DNA of 64,000 nucleotides from Desulfovibrio sp. Marseille-P6017 (GTDB lineage: Bacteria > Bacillota_A > Clostridia > Peptostreptococcales > Peptostreptococcaceae). The stretch is from the NCBI GenBank assembly GCA_900604495.1, contig UWOR01000005.1:62001-126000 (forward strand). The letters run 5' to 3'. Positions 1-7,987 of the stretch are shown here, piece by piece. The notes under the pieces are model-generated. The model was given only the letters and a program-made list of their open reading frames with translations. It did no database searches and was not told the origin of the DNA. Each line of letters opens with the position of its first letter. Position 1 is the first letter of the stretch. A program made the position numbers and the translations under genes.

Positions 1-706
1 GTTTATAATTATTTTCAAGCCAAAACTTAGAAAATACATTTTTATTATACATTAATATAGTGTCATTCAAGTCATTAATCATGTCTTTATAATTATTAAA
101 TGAATCATAAAATCCATCACTAAAAAGAATAATATAGTCATTTTTATTTTCATCATTAATTTCCTCTATATAGTACTCTATATATCTATAAGACTCATTA
201 TTACTTAATGAGTTAACAAAATAATTATTATTCATTCCTAGAACTTTAATATATTTATTATTTTTCCTTATTAAAATATAACTATCCCCTATATTAAAGT
301 ATAATCTAAAACTATCACAAATTAATGCTAAAACCAATGTAGTTGCATATTTAGAATACTCAGTTCTAAATACAACAGGTCTACTTTGTTTAAAGTGATT
401 ATTTACTAACTCTAGCCACTTTATATATATTTTTTGTTGTATTTTACTATTAACTAAATCATTTTTTATGTTATCTAGTTTATATCCATTTTCTTTTATA
501 TAGTTCTCTAAAACGTAAATTCCTGCATCACAAGCTAATTTTGATCCTATATGGCTATATTCAAAAAAATCACTACTATGTCCATCTGCTAATGAACATA
601 TTATCCCACCTTTAATTTTTTTATACTTACAATAATCTTGTGATTCCTTACCTTTTAATATATTTTTATATCCAACTACACTTCTGTAGAAAACATCAAA
701 TTCCAT
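1..706 (-). CDS. PP2C-family protein phosphatase (3'-truncated by window edge)
   Basis: This is an open frame of 235 codons running off the left end, so the C-terminus is missing. The translation opens MEFDVFYRSVVGYKN and carries LADGHSSD near residue 43, which matches the metal-binding DGH motif of PP2C serine/threonine phosphatases. A second motif, ILFSDGFYDSF near residue 210, matches the SDG motif of the same family. The expected role is Mn/Mg-dependent dephosphorylation of a protein Ser/Thr in the cytoplasm; the substrate is unknown. The start is an ATG preceded by TAGGAGG at 7 bases. A terminator lies between it and the next gene upstream, so it probably has its own promoter. Confidence 0.8.
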   Translation of the reverse strand, partial: MEFDVFYRSVVGYKNILKGKESQDYCKYKKIKGGIICSLADGHSSDFFEYSHIGSKLACDAGIYVLENYIKENGYKLDNIKNDLVNSKIQQKIYIKWLELVNNHFKQSRPVVFRTEYSKYATTLVLALICDSFRLYFNIGDSYILIRKNNKYIKVLGMNNNYFVNSLSNNESYRYIEYYIEEINDENKNDYIILFSDGFYDSFNNYKDMINDLNDTILMYNKNVFSKFWLENNYK

Positions 707-775
707 CTCCTACCTCCTAAAATACTTCTTATTTATTTTTTATTATTTTTAAGTAGAAACTATTCTCCATTTATA

Positions 776-833
776 ATAAAAATAGGACTACAAACAATAC
801 TTGATGATATCAATATCGTTTATAGTCCTATTC
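776..833 (-). terminator. Rho-independent terminator
   Basis: Inverted repeat AATAGGACTA / TAGTCCTATT (781-790 / 823-832) with further pairing inside. On the minus strand it is followed by TTTTTATTATA. It would end transcription of the small membrane protein gene before the PP2C gene. Confidence 0.7.
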
Positions 834-896
834 TTACATCCTCACTAATCATTAAATTTAACGTCATTAAATTTATATAATTCTCATTATGCATTC

Positions 897-1178
897 TTAT
901 GATACTTTTCTTCTTGATATATTTTGATTTTGCTTTTTCTTGTTGACTACCTTTTTAGCAACCCTAGCTTGAGGTACTCTTCTTTTCTTAGCAAATATAC
1001 GATTTATATTGCATAAAAATAAAGTCCCGAATAGTGCTAAACTTCCAAAGCTGAAAAGCATAAAATAATATCCAATTCCAACAACTACTCCCATAAAAAG
1101 GTTAGAAATAAACAGCGTAGAAGTTACAAAAAAACATATCATAGGTGACATAATAAGTATTTGTACCAATCTTTTCAA
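897..1178 (-). CDS. Small membrane protein of unknown function
   Basis: About 93 residues with two hydrophobic segments (around residues 10-30 and 34-58) and a basic tail rich in Lys/Arg (KKRRVPQARVAKKVVNKKK). This suggests two membrane helices with the tail in the cytoplasm. I do not recognise the family. The start chosen is a TTG at 1178 because GGGGTGA sits 5 bases upstream of it. The longer frame beginning at ATG 1211 has no ribosome binding site. It is a single gene between a terminator and the divergent cotE gene, and nothing in the context points to a function. Confidence 0.55.
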   Translation of the reverse strand: MKRLVQILIMSPMICFFVTSTLFISNLFMGVVVGIGYYFMLFSFGSLALFGTLFLCNINRIFAKKRRVPQARVAKKVVNKKKQNQNISRRKVS

Positions 1179-1382
1179 ACTACTCACCCCTATAATTACA
1201 ATTTTTAACACATTTATTCATAATTAACTATACCAAATTTATCTAAAAATAGCAATTATTATTGTACATTTTTGTTGTATATAACAGACTTACACTACTT
1301 ACTATTATAACCTGTAACATAAACATCTATTTATTAATACTATAAAATAGATTATATTTTATTGAATTAAGGGGTGATTTAT

Positions 1383-3137
1383 ATGCCATGTCTTCCAAGT
1401 TTAGGATCAACTGCGCCTGATTTCGAAGCCAATACAACTTTTGGACCTATAAAGTTGTCTGATTATAAAGGCAAATGGGTAGTTTTATTTTCTCATCCTG
1501 GTGATTTCACACCAGTATGTACTACAGAATTTATATGCTTTGCAAAATATTATGATGAGTTTCAAAAAAGAAATACGGATCTTATAGGGCTTAGTATAGA
1601 TAGTAATAGTTCTCACTTAGCTTGGGTTTATAATATTTGTACTTTAACTGGTATTGAAATCCCATTTCCTGTTATTGCAGATTCTAATATGAGAATTGCT
1701 AAACTATATGGTATGATTTCTGAATCTATGAGCAATACATCTACTGTTCGTTCTGTATTTATAATAGATGATAAACAAGTTTTAAGAACTATTCTTTACT
1801 ATCCTCTAACAACTGGAAGAAATATTCCAGAGATAATAAGAATTATAGACGCACTTCAAGCATCTGATAATGATAATATAGTTACTCCAGCTAACTGGCT
1901 TCCAGGTATGCCGGTAATTTTACCTCCACCTAAAACATGGAAGGATTTGAAAAAAAGAATAAATAATTGCGGAAAAGAATATTCATGCTTAGATTGGTAC
2001 TTATGTTTTATGCCAGGTAAAGATGTAAAAGAAATAGAACGTTCTCAAACTATACCTTATTTAAATAGACCTCCTATAAACGGTCCTGATGAACAGTCTA
2101 ATGTTACTAATAGTAATTGCCCTGATCTTCAACCAATTGTTATGGAGTATGTTTTAGGCAATCCGAAAAATGTTGACCCTAACTTTTTAGACGCAGTTAT
2201 TTATGCATTTGTTGAAATAAATCCTGATGGTTCTTTATTAGTCCCTACACCAAGATATTTAGAGTATTTGGTTTCTCTAAAAAGATATAATCCTCAACTA
2301 CAAGTAATTGCTGCTATTGGAGGATGGGGTGCTGAGGGATTCTCAGATGCAGCTTCAACACCTAAATCTAGATATGATTTTGCTAGACAGGTTAATAGAC
2401 TTATAAATAATTATAACTTAGATGGTATAGATATTGACTGGGAGTATCCAGGTAGTAGTGCCTCTGGTATAAAATCAAGTATTAATGATAGAGAAAACTT
2501 TACATTATTATTAACTGCCATTAGAGACGTAATTGGTGATGAGAAATGGTTAAGTGTTGCTGGTACTGGTGATACTGGATATACAAATAGAAGTGCTGAA
2601 ATAGATAAAATTGCTCCTATAATAACTTATTTTAACCTTATGAGCTATGACTTTACAGCAGGTGAAACTGGAGAGAGAGGACGTAGACATCAAGCTAATT
2701 TATATGATTCAGACCTATCTTTATCAGGTTATAGTGTTCATGGAATGGTTCAAAATCTTATACAAAATGGAATGCCTTCTGAAAAAATACTATTAGGAGT
2801 TCCTTTCTATGGTAGATTAGGAGCTACTACAACTGTATCAAATGACGAACTTAGAAGAAATTATATAAATAAGAATGGATATCAATATCAATTTGATAAC
2901 GAAGCTAGAGTTCCTTATCTTATAAGAGATGGTCAGTATGCTATGTCTATAGAAAATGATTTATCTATATATTTAAAAGGTCAGTATGTATTAAATAACT
3001 GTTTAGGAGGAATATTCGCTTGGCAGTCAACTTATGATCAAGCAAATATATATGCTAGAGCTATGTATGAGTCAATAAATAGCCCAATAGCATTTGCAGA
3101 TGAATTAGAAGATATCTATGGAGAAATTCCTGATTAA
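1383..3137 (+). CDS. cotE: CotE-like spore coat protein: peroxiredoxin fused to GH18 chitinase
   Basis: Predicted 584-residue bifunctional protein. Residues 1-215 are a 1-Cys/2-Cys peroxiredoxin (AhpC/TSA) with the peroxidatic motif DFTPVCTTE and Cys46. Residues 250-575 are a glycoside hydrolase family 18 chitinase with the catalytic motif DGIDIDWE (residues 347-354, acid Glu354). This fusion is the hallmark of CotE of Clostridioides difficile, an outer spore coat protein that combines peroxide reduction and chitin/mucin-type glycan hydrolysis. That protein is about 712 residues, so the linker here appears more than 100 residues shorter. There is no signal peptide, as expected for a coat protein made in the mother cell. 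The start is ATG 1383, 6 bases after AAGGGGTGAT; the upstream in-frame GTG lies inside that ribosome binding site. Confidence 0.88.
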   Translation: MPCLPSLGSTAPDFEANTTFGPIKLSDYKGKWVVLFSHPGDFTPVCTTEFICFAKYYDEFQKRNTDLIGLSIDSNSSHLAWVYNICTLTGIEIPFPVIADSNMRIAKLYGMISESMSNTSTVRSVFIIDDKQVLRTILYYPLTTGRNIPEIIRIIDALQASDNDNIVTPANWLPGMPVILPPPKTWKDLKKRINNCGKEYSCLDWYLCFMPGKDVKEIERSQTIPYLNRPPINGPDEQSNVTNSNCPDLQPIVMEYVLGNPKNVDPNFLDAVIYAFVEINPDGSLLVPTPRYLEYLVSLKRYNPQLQVIAAIGGWGAEGFSDAASTPKSRYDFARQVNRLINNYNLDGIDIDWEYPGSSASGIKSSINDRENFTLLLTAIRDVIGDEKWLSVAGTGDTGYTNRSAEIDKIAPIITYFNLMSYDFTAGETGERGRRHQANLYDSDLSLSGYSVHGMVQNLIQNGMPSEKILLGVPFYGRLGATTTVSNDELRRNYINKNGYQYQFDNEARVPYLIRDGQYAMSIENDLSIYLKGQYVLNNCLGGIFAWQSTYDQANIYARAMYESINSPIAFADELEDIYGEIPD

Positions 3138-3144
3138 ATCATAA

Positions 3145-3192
3145 AATAATAAGACCCTAATGAGTATACATTAAGGTCTTATTATTTTTTTA
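3145..3192. terminator. Bidirectional terminator between cotE and rnhA
   Basis: A long stem AATAATAAGACC / GGTCTTATTATT extended by TAATG / CATTA around a six-base loop, flanked by A and T runs on the two sides. It separates two convergent genes and can work in both directions. Confidence 0.85.
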
Positions 3193-3789
3193 TAAATCTA
3201 TAGCTTTTTTAGCTAATTTATCAGCTTCTTCATTATACTTATCACCACTATGAGCTTTAACTTTTACAAATTTAATATTTAGTTTATTTTTTATTCCATC
3301 ATAGAATCTTTTATATTCTATTGTTCCCTCTTTATTAGTTTTCCAAACTCCAGTACACCATTTTTCAATACCTTCGTAGTCAAAGTATAAAATTAGATTT
3401 TCTATATTATTTTCTAGGCAATAATTCATAGCTAGTTTTGATGCTTCTATTTCACCTGCGACATTTCTCATAGTTACTAAAGACTCATCATTACCCTTTA
3501 TGCTGTATGTTTTTTGAACTTGTCCATTTTTTAGTATAACAACACCTGAGCCATATTCTCTTATACAATGTTCATAACTACCATCTACATATGCCTCTAC
3601 GGTGTTATCTTCATTCGAAAAAATAATTTCTTTCTTTCCATATATATACTCTTCTGCTTCATCTTTAGATAAAAAGCTTTTGTATTCTGCTCCTGAAAAC
3701 CCATTTACTTGAGACTTACATTCATCCCAAGTATTATATATTCCTATGCACTTACCTTTTCTGACTGCATAAAATTTTTTTTTACTCAA
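3190..3789 (-). CDS. rnhA: Ribonuclease H with N-terminal viroplasmin-like domain
   Basis: About 199 residues. The N-terminal 50 residues (KKFYAVRKGKCIGIYNTWDE...) match the caulimovirus viroplasmin / hybrid-binding domain that sits in front of many RNase H1 proteins. The remainder is an RNase HI fold with the acidic residues in VEAYVDGSYE, AGEIEASK and LYFDYEG, and a C-terminal AHSGDKYNEEADKLAK segment. It would cleave RNA in RNA-DNA hybrids during replication and repair. The start is TTG 3789, 5 bases after TAGGAGTGA; the in-frame GTG upstream is part of that site. It converges on cotE with a shared terminator. A second, broken RNase HI gene lies at 51956-52408. Confidence 0.88.
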   Translation of the reverse strand: MSKKKFYAVRKGKCIGIYNTWDECKSQVNGFSGAEYKSFLSKDEAEEYIYGKKEIIFSNEDNTVEAYVDGSYEHCIREYGSGVVILKNGQVQKTYSIKGNDESLVTMRNVAGEIEASKLAMNYCLENNIENLILYFDYEGIEKWCTGVWKTNKEGTIEYKRFYDGIKNKLNIKFVKVKAHSGDKYNEEADKLAKKAIDL

Positions 3790-3944
3790 TATTATCACTC
3801 CTATAAGCTTACAATTATTTTTATACCGCTTGTAATCAATAATTATTGTAACTTAAACTTTATTTTTTTTAAAGTTATATTTTGTCACTTCCATATGTTA
3901 TTACTTTATGGTATAATTTTTTATGAATAACGAATATAACTAAT

Positions 3945-4106
3945 GATAGAGGTCGCGATATTAATAAGTAGTTCTGTGGAGGTAAGCACGTTGAAGCAAA
4001 ACAAAAGGTAATATTGCCGAAATATACAAGTGAAGCTTTAAGCTTGTATGTTGGGGTTATACATAATATGTATAACACTGTCACAATAATTTGTGGAGTA
4101 CTATCT
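3945..4106 (+). promoter_or_regulatory. Lysine riboswitch (L-box)
   Basis: The leader holds the conserved lysine aptamer blocks in order: GATAGAGGTCGCG, GTGGAGGTAAG, TAATATTGCCGAA, GTTGGGGTTATAC, ACACTGTCA and TGTGGAG, closed by a P1 helix GATAG (3945-3949) / CTATC (4101-4105). It is followed by a terminator at 4143-4170, and the P1 3' strand region CTATCTTTAG can partly pair with the terminator 5' arm CTAGAGTAG. Lysine binding should therefore favour termination. Promoter -10 TATAAT lies at 3912-3917. The regulated gene is the NhaC-family transporter. Confidence 0.9.
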
Positions 4107-4142
4107 TTAGATTAAGTCATATACTAAAAAATGATTAAGTCT

Positions 4143-4170
4143 AGAGTAGAAACTTCTACTCTATTTTTTT
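4143..4170 (+). terminator. Riboswitch-controlled intrinsic terminator
   Basis: Perfect stem AGAGTAGAA / TTCTACTCT followed by ATTTTTTT, placed between the lysine aptamer and the transporter start. It is the expression platform of the riboswitch. Confidence 0.85.
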
Positions 4171-4221
4171 AGCTAAAATTTAGATATCAGGTTATATTCA
4201 TAAAAATCAAGGAGGTCTATC

Positions 4222-5661
4222 ATGACATCATCAAGAGAAAAAAAACAAGCAACCTTATTTGATGCAGTTTTATGTATCGGTTTCTTAGTTGCGACCTTAG
4301 TAACATGCTTAGTCATTCTAAAAGATTATGAAATTTCAGCTCATATTCCATTAATATTAGGTGGAGTTTTTGCTGGCTGCATATCTATATTTAAGCTTGG
4401 GTTTACTTGGAAAGAATTAGAAGAAGGAATTTTAGAAACTATTAATACTACAATGCAATCTATTTTAATACTTTTAGTTGTAGGTATATTAATAGGTACT
4501 TGGATTATAAGTGGTATAGTTCCATCAATGATTTATTGGGGACTTAATTTATTATCTCCAAGTATATTTTTAGTAGCTACTACTGTAATATGTGCTATCG
4601 TATCAATTTCTACAGGTTCATCTTGGACAACAGTAGGAACTATTGGTATAGCATTGCTTGGTATAGGAAGTGCATTAGGCATGCCAAGTAGCTTAGTAGC
4701 TGGTGCAATTATTTCAGGAGCATATTTCGGTGATAAAATGTCTCCACTTTCAGATACAACGAACTTAGCTCCTGCAATGGCTGGAACTAATTTATTTGAT
4801 CATATAAAACATATGTTATATACTACAATTCCTGCTCTTTTAATAGCGCTTATAATCTACGCTATATTAGGAATGAAGTATGCAGGAAGCCAAATAGATA
4901 CAGCTCAAATAACAGAAATACAAAATGCTTTACTATCTAGCTTTAATACTTTATCTCCATGGTTATTCTTAGTGCCAGTTGGAGTTATAGCTATGGTTAT
5001 CCTTAAAGTACCAGCAATACCCGCACTAATGATCGGAGCACTAGCTGGAGGATTTGTAGCGGTATTTTTCCAAGGAAGTTCAGCTGCAGATGTTATTGTA
5101 GCTGCTAAAGTAGGATATACTTCAAATAGTGGTATGGTATTTGTAGATGAATTACTTTCTCGTGGAGGACTGGAAAGTATGCTAGATACAGTTGCACTTA
5201 TGATGTGTGCATTAGTAACTGGAGGTATACTTGAAAAGTCAGGAATACTACAAGCACTTGCTAATTCAATATTAAAAGTAGCAAAAGGAACATTCGGATT
5301 AATTGCTGCTACAATTTTCACTGCTATTGGAACTAATTTAGCTGTAGCTGATCAATACCTAGCAATAGTAATTCCAGGAAGTATGTATAAAGATGCATTT
5401 AAAAACCAAGGATTAGCTGCTAAAAATCTATCTCGTGCTTTAGAAGATAGTGCTACAATCACATCACCATTAATTCCATGGAATACATGTGGAGCTTATA
5501 TGTCTGCCACAATGGGGGTTGGGTGTTTTGCATTTTTACCATTTGCATTCTTCAATTTACTTTGCCCTATAATATCACTATTTTATGGTTTAACAGGAAT
5601 AAGTATAGAAAAAATATCAACTGAAGATAATACTGAGTCTGTAAAAGAGGCTATAGTATAA
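4222..5661 (+). CDS. NhaC-family transporter, probable lysine uptake (LysW-like)
   Basis: 479 residues, about 11-12 hydrophobic helices, with typical NhaC-family segments such as STGSSWTTVGTIGIALLGIG and SGAYFGDKMSPLSDTTNLAPA. The family is annotated as Na+/H+ antiporters. However, members placed behind lysine riboswitches have been predicted to be lysine transporters (comparative genomics of the LYS element, named LysW). The leader here carries such a riboswitch, so lysine transport is the better guess for the substrate, though it is not proven by the sequence. The ATG at 4222 is preceded by AAGGAGG. It is a single-gene unit ending in a strong terminator. Confidence 0.85.
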   Translation: MTSSREKKQATLFDAVLCIGFLVATLVTCLVILKDYEISAHIPLILGGVFAGCISIFKLGFTWKELEEGILETINTTMQSILILLVVGILIGTWIISGIVPSMIYWGLNLLSPSIFLVATTVICAIVSISTGSSWTTVGTIGIALLGIGSALGMPSSLVAGAIISGAYFGDKMSPLSDTTNLAPAMAGTNLFDHIKHMLYTTIPALLIALIIYAILGMKYAGSQIDTAQITEIQNALLSSFNTLSPWLFLVPVGVIAMVILKVPAIPALMIGALAGGFVAVFFQGSSAADVIVAAKVGYTSNSGMVFVDELLSRGGLESMLDTVALMMCALVTGGILEKSGILQALANSILKVAKGTFGLIAATIFTAIGTNLAVADQYLAIVIPGSMYKDAFKNQGLAAKNLSRALEDSATITSPLIPWNTCGAYMSATMGVGCFAFLPFAFFNLLCPIISLFYGLTGISIEKISTEDNTESVKEAIV

Positions 5662-5669
5662 ATATAATA

Positions 5670-5700
5670 AAAGGGTTGTCTATTTAGACAACCCTTTTTC
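5670..5700 (+). terminator. Intrinsic terminator of the lysine-regulated transporter gene
   Basis: AAGGGTTGTCTA / TAGACAACCCTT stem with a 2-base loop followed by TTTTC, directly after the stop codon. Confidence 0.88.
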
Positions 5701-5701
5701 T

Positions 5702-5911
5702 AATCCCCTTTTTAGGTATATTTTAGAATGGATTAATAATACATCAAATACACAAAGTTTAAGTAAAGATAGTATTTGTGTAAATTCTCTTGTAGATAAT
5801 AATTTAGGTAATGTAATAAAATTGATACTAAAGACTTAGGTAATTACTCAAAATCTTCAGTCATAGTTTATACAAAGGATAACAAAATACATTCAATTTC
5901 CATAAAATGAA
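5702..5911 (+). pseudogene. Remnant of an unidentified gene, frameshifted and 5'-truncated
   Basis: Two adjoining open stretches in different frames read like one protein tail: RYILEWINNTSN...NNLGNVIK (frame of 5702, to about 5817), then DTKDLGNYSKSSVIVYTKDN ending in IHSISIK (frame of 5824, stop at about 5911). Residue usage is protein-like and a clean stop follows. There is no start codon with a ribosome binding site. I cannot assign the parent family. It sits between the terminator of the NhaC gene and the terminator of the AbgT gene, a typical place for a decayed gene. Confidence 0.4.
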
Positions 5912-5983
5912 AAGATTTTGTATATGAAATTTTTCAAAAACCTCTACAAAATAGTAAGAATATCTAAATATTGTTCTAGACAT

Positions 5984-6030
5984 AAAAAAGAAATCCCATA
6001 ACATTTAAATGTATTGAGATTTCTTTTTTT
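5984..6030. terminator. Terminator downstream of the AbgT-family gene
   Basis: AAAAAAGAAATC ... GATTTCTTTTTTT inverted repeat with inner pairing of AACATT / AATGT. On the minus strand it follows the transporter stop codon and has T-rich tails on both sides. Confidence 0.8.
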
Positions 6031-6037
6031 ATTTATA

Positions 6038-7630
6038 TTATAAGCTGTAAACTAGTCCTGCTCCTGGTCCTAGTGGTAATCCTAATGTCATCCATAATAC
6101 TAACATTATTATCCATCCAACTAAGAATATTAAACTGTATGGTACCATTGTTGATATTAAAGTTCCTATACCAGCTTTTTTATCATGCTTTTGAGCAAAT
6201 ATAACTATCATTGCAAAGTAACTCATAAGTGGTGATATTATATTAGTAGTAGAATCACCTATTCTGTAAGCAACTTGAGTTAACTCTGGAGATATACCAA
6301 GTTTCATGAACATTGGTAAGAATACTGGAGCCATTATAGCCCATTTAGCTGAAGCTGATCCCATGAATAAGTTTATAAATCCTGCAAATAATACGAATAC
6401 TATTATTAGAACTATAGAGTTCATATTCATTGAACCTAGTAATTCAGCACCTTTTAATGCTAATATTGTACCTAAGTTAGTGTATGAGAAGTAGCTAACA
6501 AATTGAGCCATAACAAATGCTAATGCTATATATGATCCCATCGAAGCCATTGACTTACCAAGTTCAGCACCAACATCTTTCTCATTTTTAAATTTACCTG
6601 ATAATTTTCCGTAAACAACTGCTGCCACGAAGAATATTATTGCTATTAATACAACTAATCCATTCATTAATGGTGAATGATCTATTATTGAATTTGCAAA
6701 TGTATCTGCTTCTAAGTTTCTTAATACTGAGTTTGGCATTAATACTATTGCAACTAATGCTGCTAACATTAATAATACTACTGTATTAGTAATTTTTAAT
6801 GCTCTTTGTTCTTCTTTAGATAAGTTTTGTAAGTTTTTATCTTCTTCTGATAATTGAGATTTACCACTGAAAGATCCTAATCTAGGTTCAACTATTTTAT
6901 CAGTTATAAACCAACCTAATCCTGTTATTAAGAATGTAGATGCCATCATAAAATACATATTTGATGCTGCTTGTACTGTATAGTTTGGATCTAACATTTG
7001 AGCTGCACCAGTAGATATACCTGCTAACATTGGATCTATTGTTCCTATTATTAAGTTAGCACTAAATCCTCCAGAAACACCAGCAAACCCTGCTGCAAGT
7101 CCTGCAAGTGGATGTCTACCAAATGACATAAATATTAATGCTGCAAGTGGAACTAATACAACGTATCCTGCATCACTTGCTATATTTGACATAACTCCTA
7201 AAAATACAACCATTGGTGTAACTAATTTTGCTGGAGTTACAGAAACTGTCTTTTTAAGTAAAGCAGATATGTATCCACTTCCTTCTGCTGTACCTATACC
7301 TAACATACCTACTAAAACAACCCCAAGTGGTGCAAAGTTTATAAAGTTAGATATAGCATTTTCTAGCATATAAACTATACCTTCTCTTGATAGTAAGCTT
7401 ACTGCTGTTATTGTTTGGAATTCAACTTCATTAGTAGCTCTATTTATAAGTTCTCCTTCTGCTGAAAGACCTACACCTGCTGCTACTGCAGATATAATCA
7501 TAATTGCCACACAGAATAATGCAAATAATGTTATAGGATGAGGAAGTTTGTTTCCTACTACTTCTATTCCATCAAGGCATTTTTGAAATACACTTTTTTT
7601 CTCTTGCGTTGATTTAACCGCTCTATCCAT
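6038..7630 (-). CDS. AbgT-family transporter (p-aminobenzoyl-glutamate / drug:H+ antiporter family)
   Basis: 530 residues with about 12 hydrophobic helices and AbgT signature stretches: GNKLPHPITLFALFC near residue 26, FAPLGVVLVGMLGIGTAEGSG near 94, SDAGYVVLVPLAALIF near 152 and DSTTNIISPLMSYFA near 462. The family contains E. coli AbgT (uptake of p-aminobenzoyl-glutamate) and MtrF-type sulfonamide exporters, so the substrate cannot be fixed from the sequence. The start ATG at 7630 follows AGGGAGGGAAAG. It is a single gene with a clear promoter at 7693-7720 and a terminator downstream. Confidence 0.88.
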   Translation of the reverse strand: MDRAVKSTQEKKSVFQKCLDGIEVVGNKLPHPITLFALFCVAIMIISAVAAGVGLSAEGELINRATNEVEFQTITAVSLLSREGIVYMLENAISNFINFAPLGVVLVGMLGIGTAEGSGYISALLKKTVSVTPAKLVTPMVVFLGVMSNIASDAGYVVLVPLAALIFMSFGRHPLAGLAAGFAGVSGGFSANLIIGTIDPMLAGISTGAAQMLDPNYTVQAASNMYFMMASTFLITGLGWFITDKIVEPRLGSFSGKSQLSEEDKNLQNLSKEEQRALKITNTVVLLMLAALVAIVLMPNSVLRNLEADTFANSIIDHSPLMNGLVVLIAIIFFVAAVVYGKLSGKFKNEKDVGAELGKSMASMGSYIALAFVMAQFVSYFSYTNLGTILALKGAELLGSMNMNSIVLIIVFVLFAGFINLFMGSASAKWAIMAPVFLPMFMKLGISPELTQVAYRIGDSTTNIISPLMSYFAMIVIFAQKHDKKAGIGTLISTMVPYSLIFLVGWIIMLVLWMTLGLPLGPGAGLVYSL

Positions 7631-7692
7631 ATTCTTTCCCTCCCTAATAATAAGTTCTTATTTTTAATAAATAAATTAATTTTTATATACTA

Positions 7693-7720
7693 ATTATATC
7701 AACCTAAAAATAATTGTCAA
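7693..7720 (-). promoter_or_regulatory. Sigma-A type promoter of the AbgT-family gene
   Basis: On the minus strand TTGACA (7715-7720) and TATAAT (7693-7698) are separated by 16 bases, about 60 bases upstream of the start codon. Confidence 0.7.
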
Positions 7721-7987
7721 CTTTATTTTTAAAATTTTCTATAAATTTCAACAATAATACTTTATTTATTAATTTTAGTTATTTTCCAAATCAACTTTTA
7801 TTATTAGAAAATTTTAAATTTTATACTTATGATAAAAAAAATAATAAACCCCTGTTAAATACTACTTTACAAGAGATTTATTTTAATATAAAAGATTTAT
7901 ATGTATAATACATTTCCTACATATATTGAAAGTTATATATAATTTTTCTTCATTTTTTAAAAAAGTTTAATTTTTATTATTTAATCA
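7721..7987. other. AT-rich intergenic stretch without a recognisable gene
   Basis: Very AT-rich spacer between the AbgT promoter and the end of the DinG-like gene. A 64-codon plus-strand frame here has no ribosome binding site and biased Asn/Phe/Lys content, as expected from random AT-rich DNA. No hairpin or repeat stands out. Confidence 0.5.

Noticed and set aside
7714..7908. 64-codon plus-strand open frame in the spacer after the AbgT promoter
   Set aside because: No ribosome binding site, amino acid content typical of AT-rich noncoding DNA, and it overlaps the promoter region of the opposite gene.
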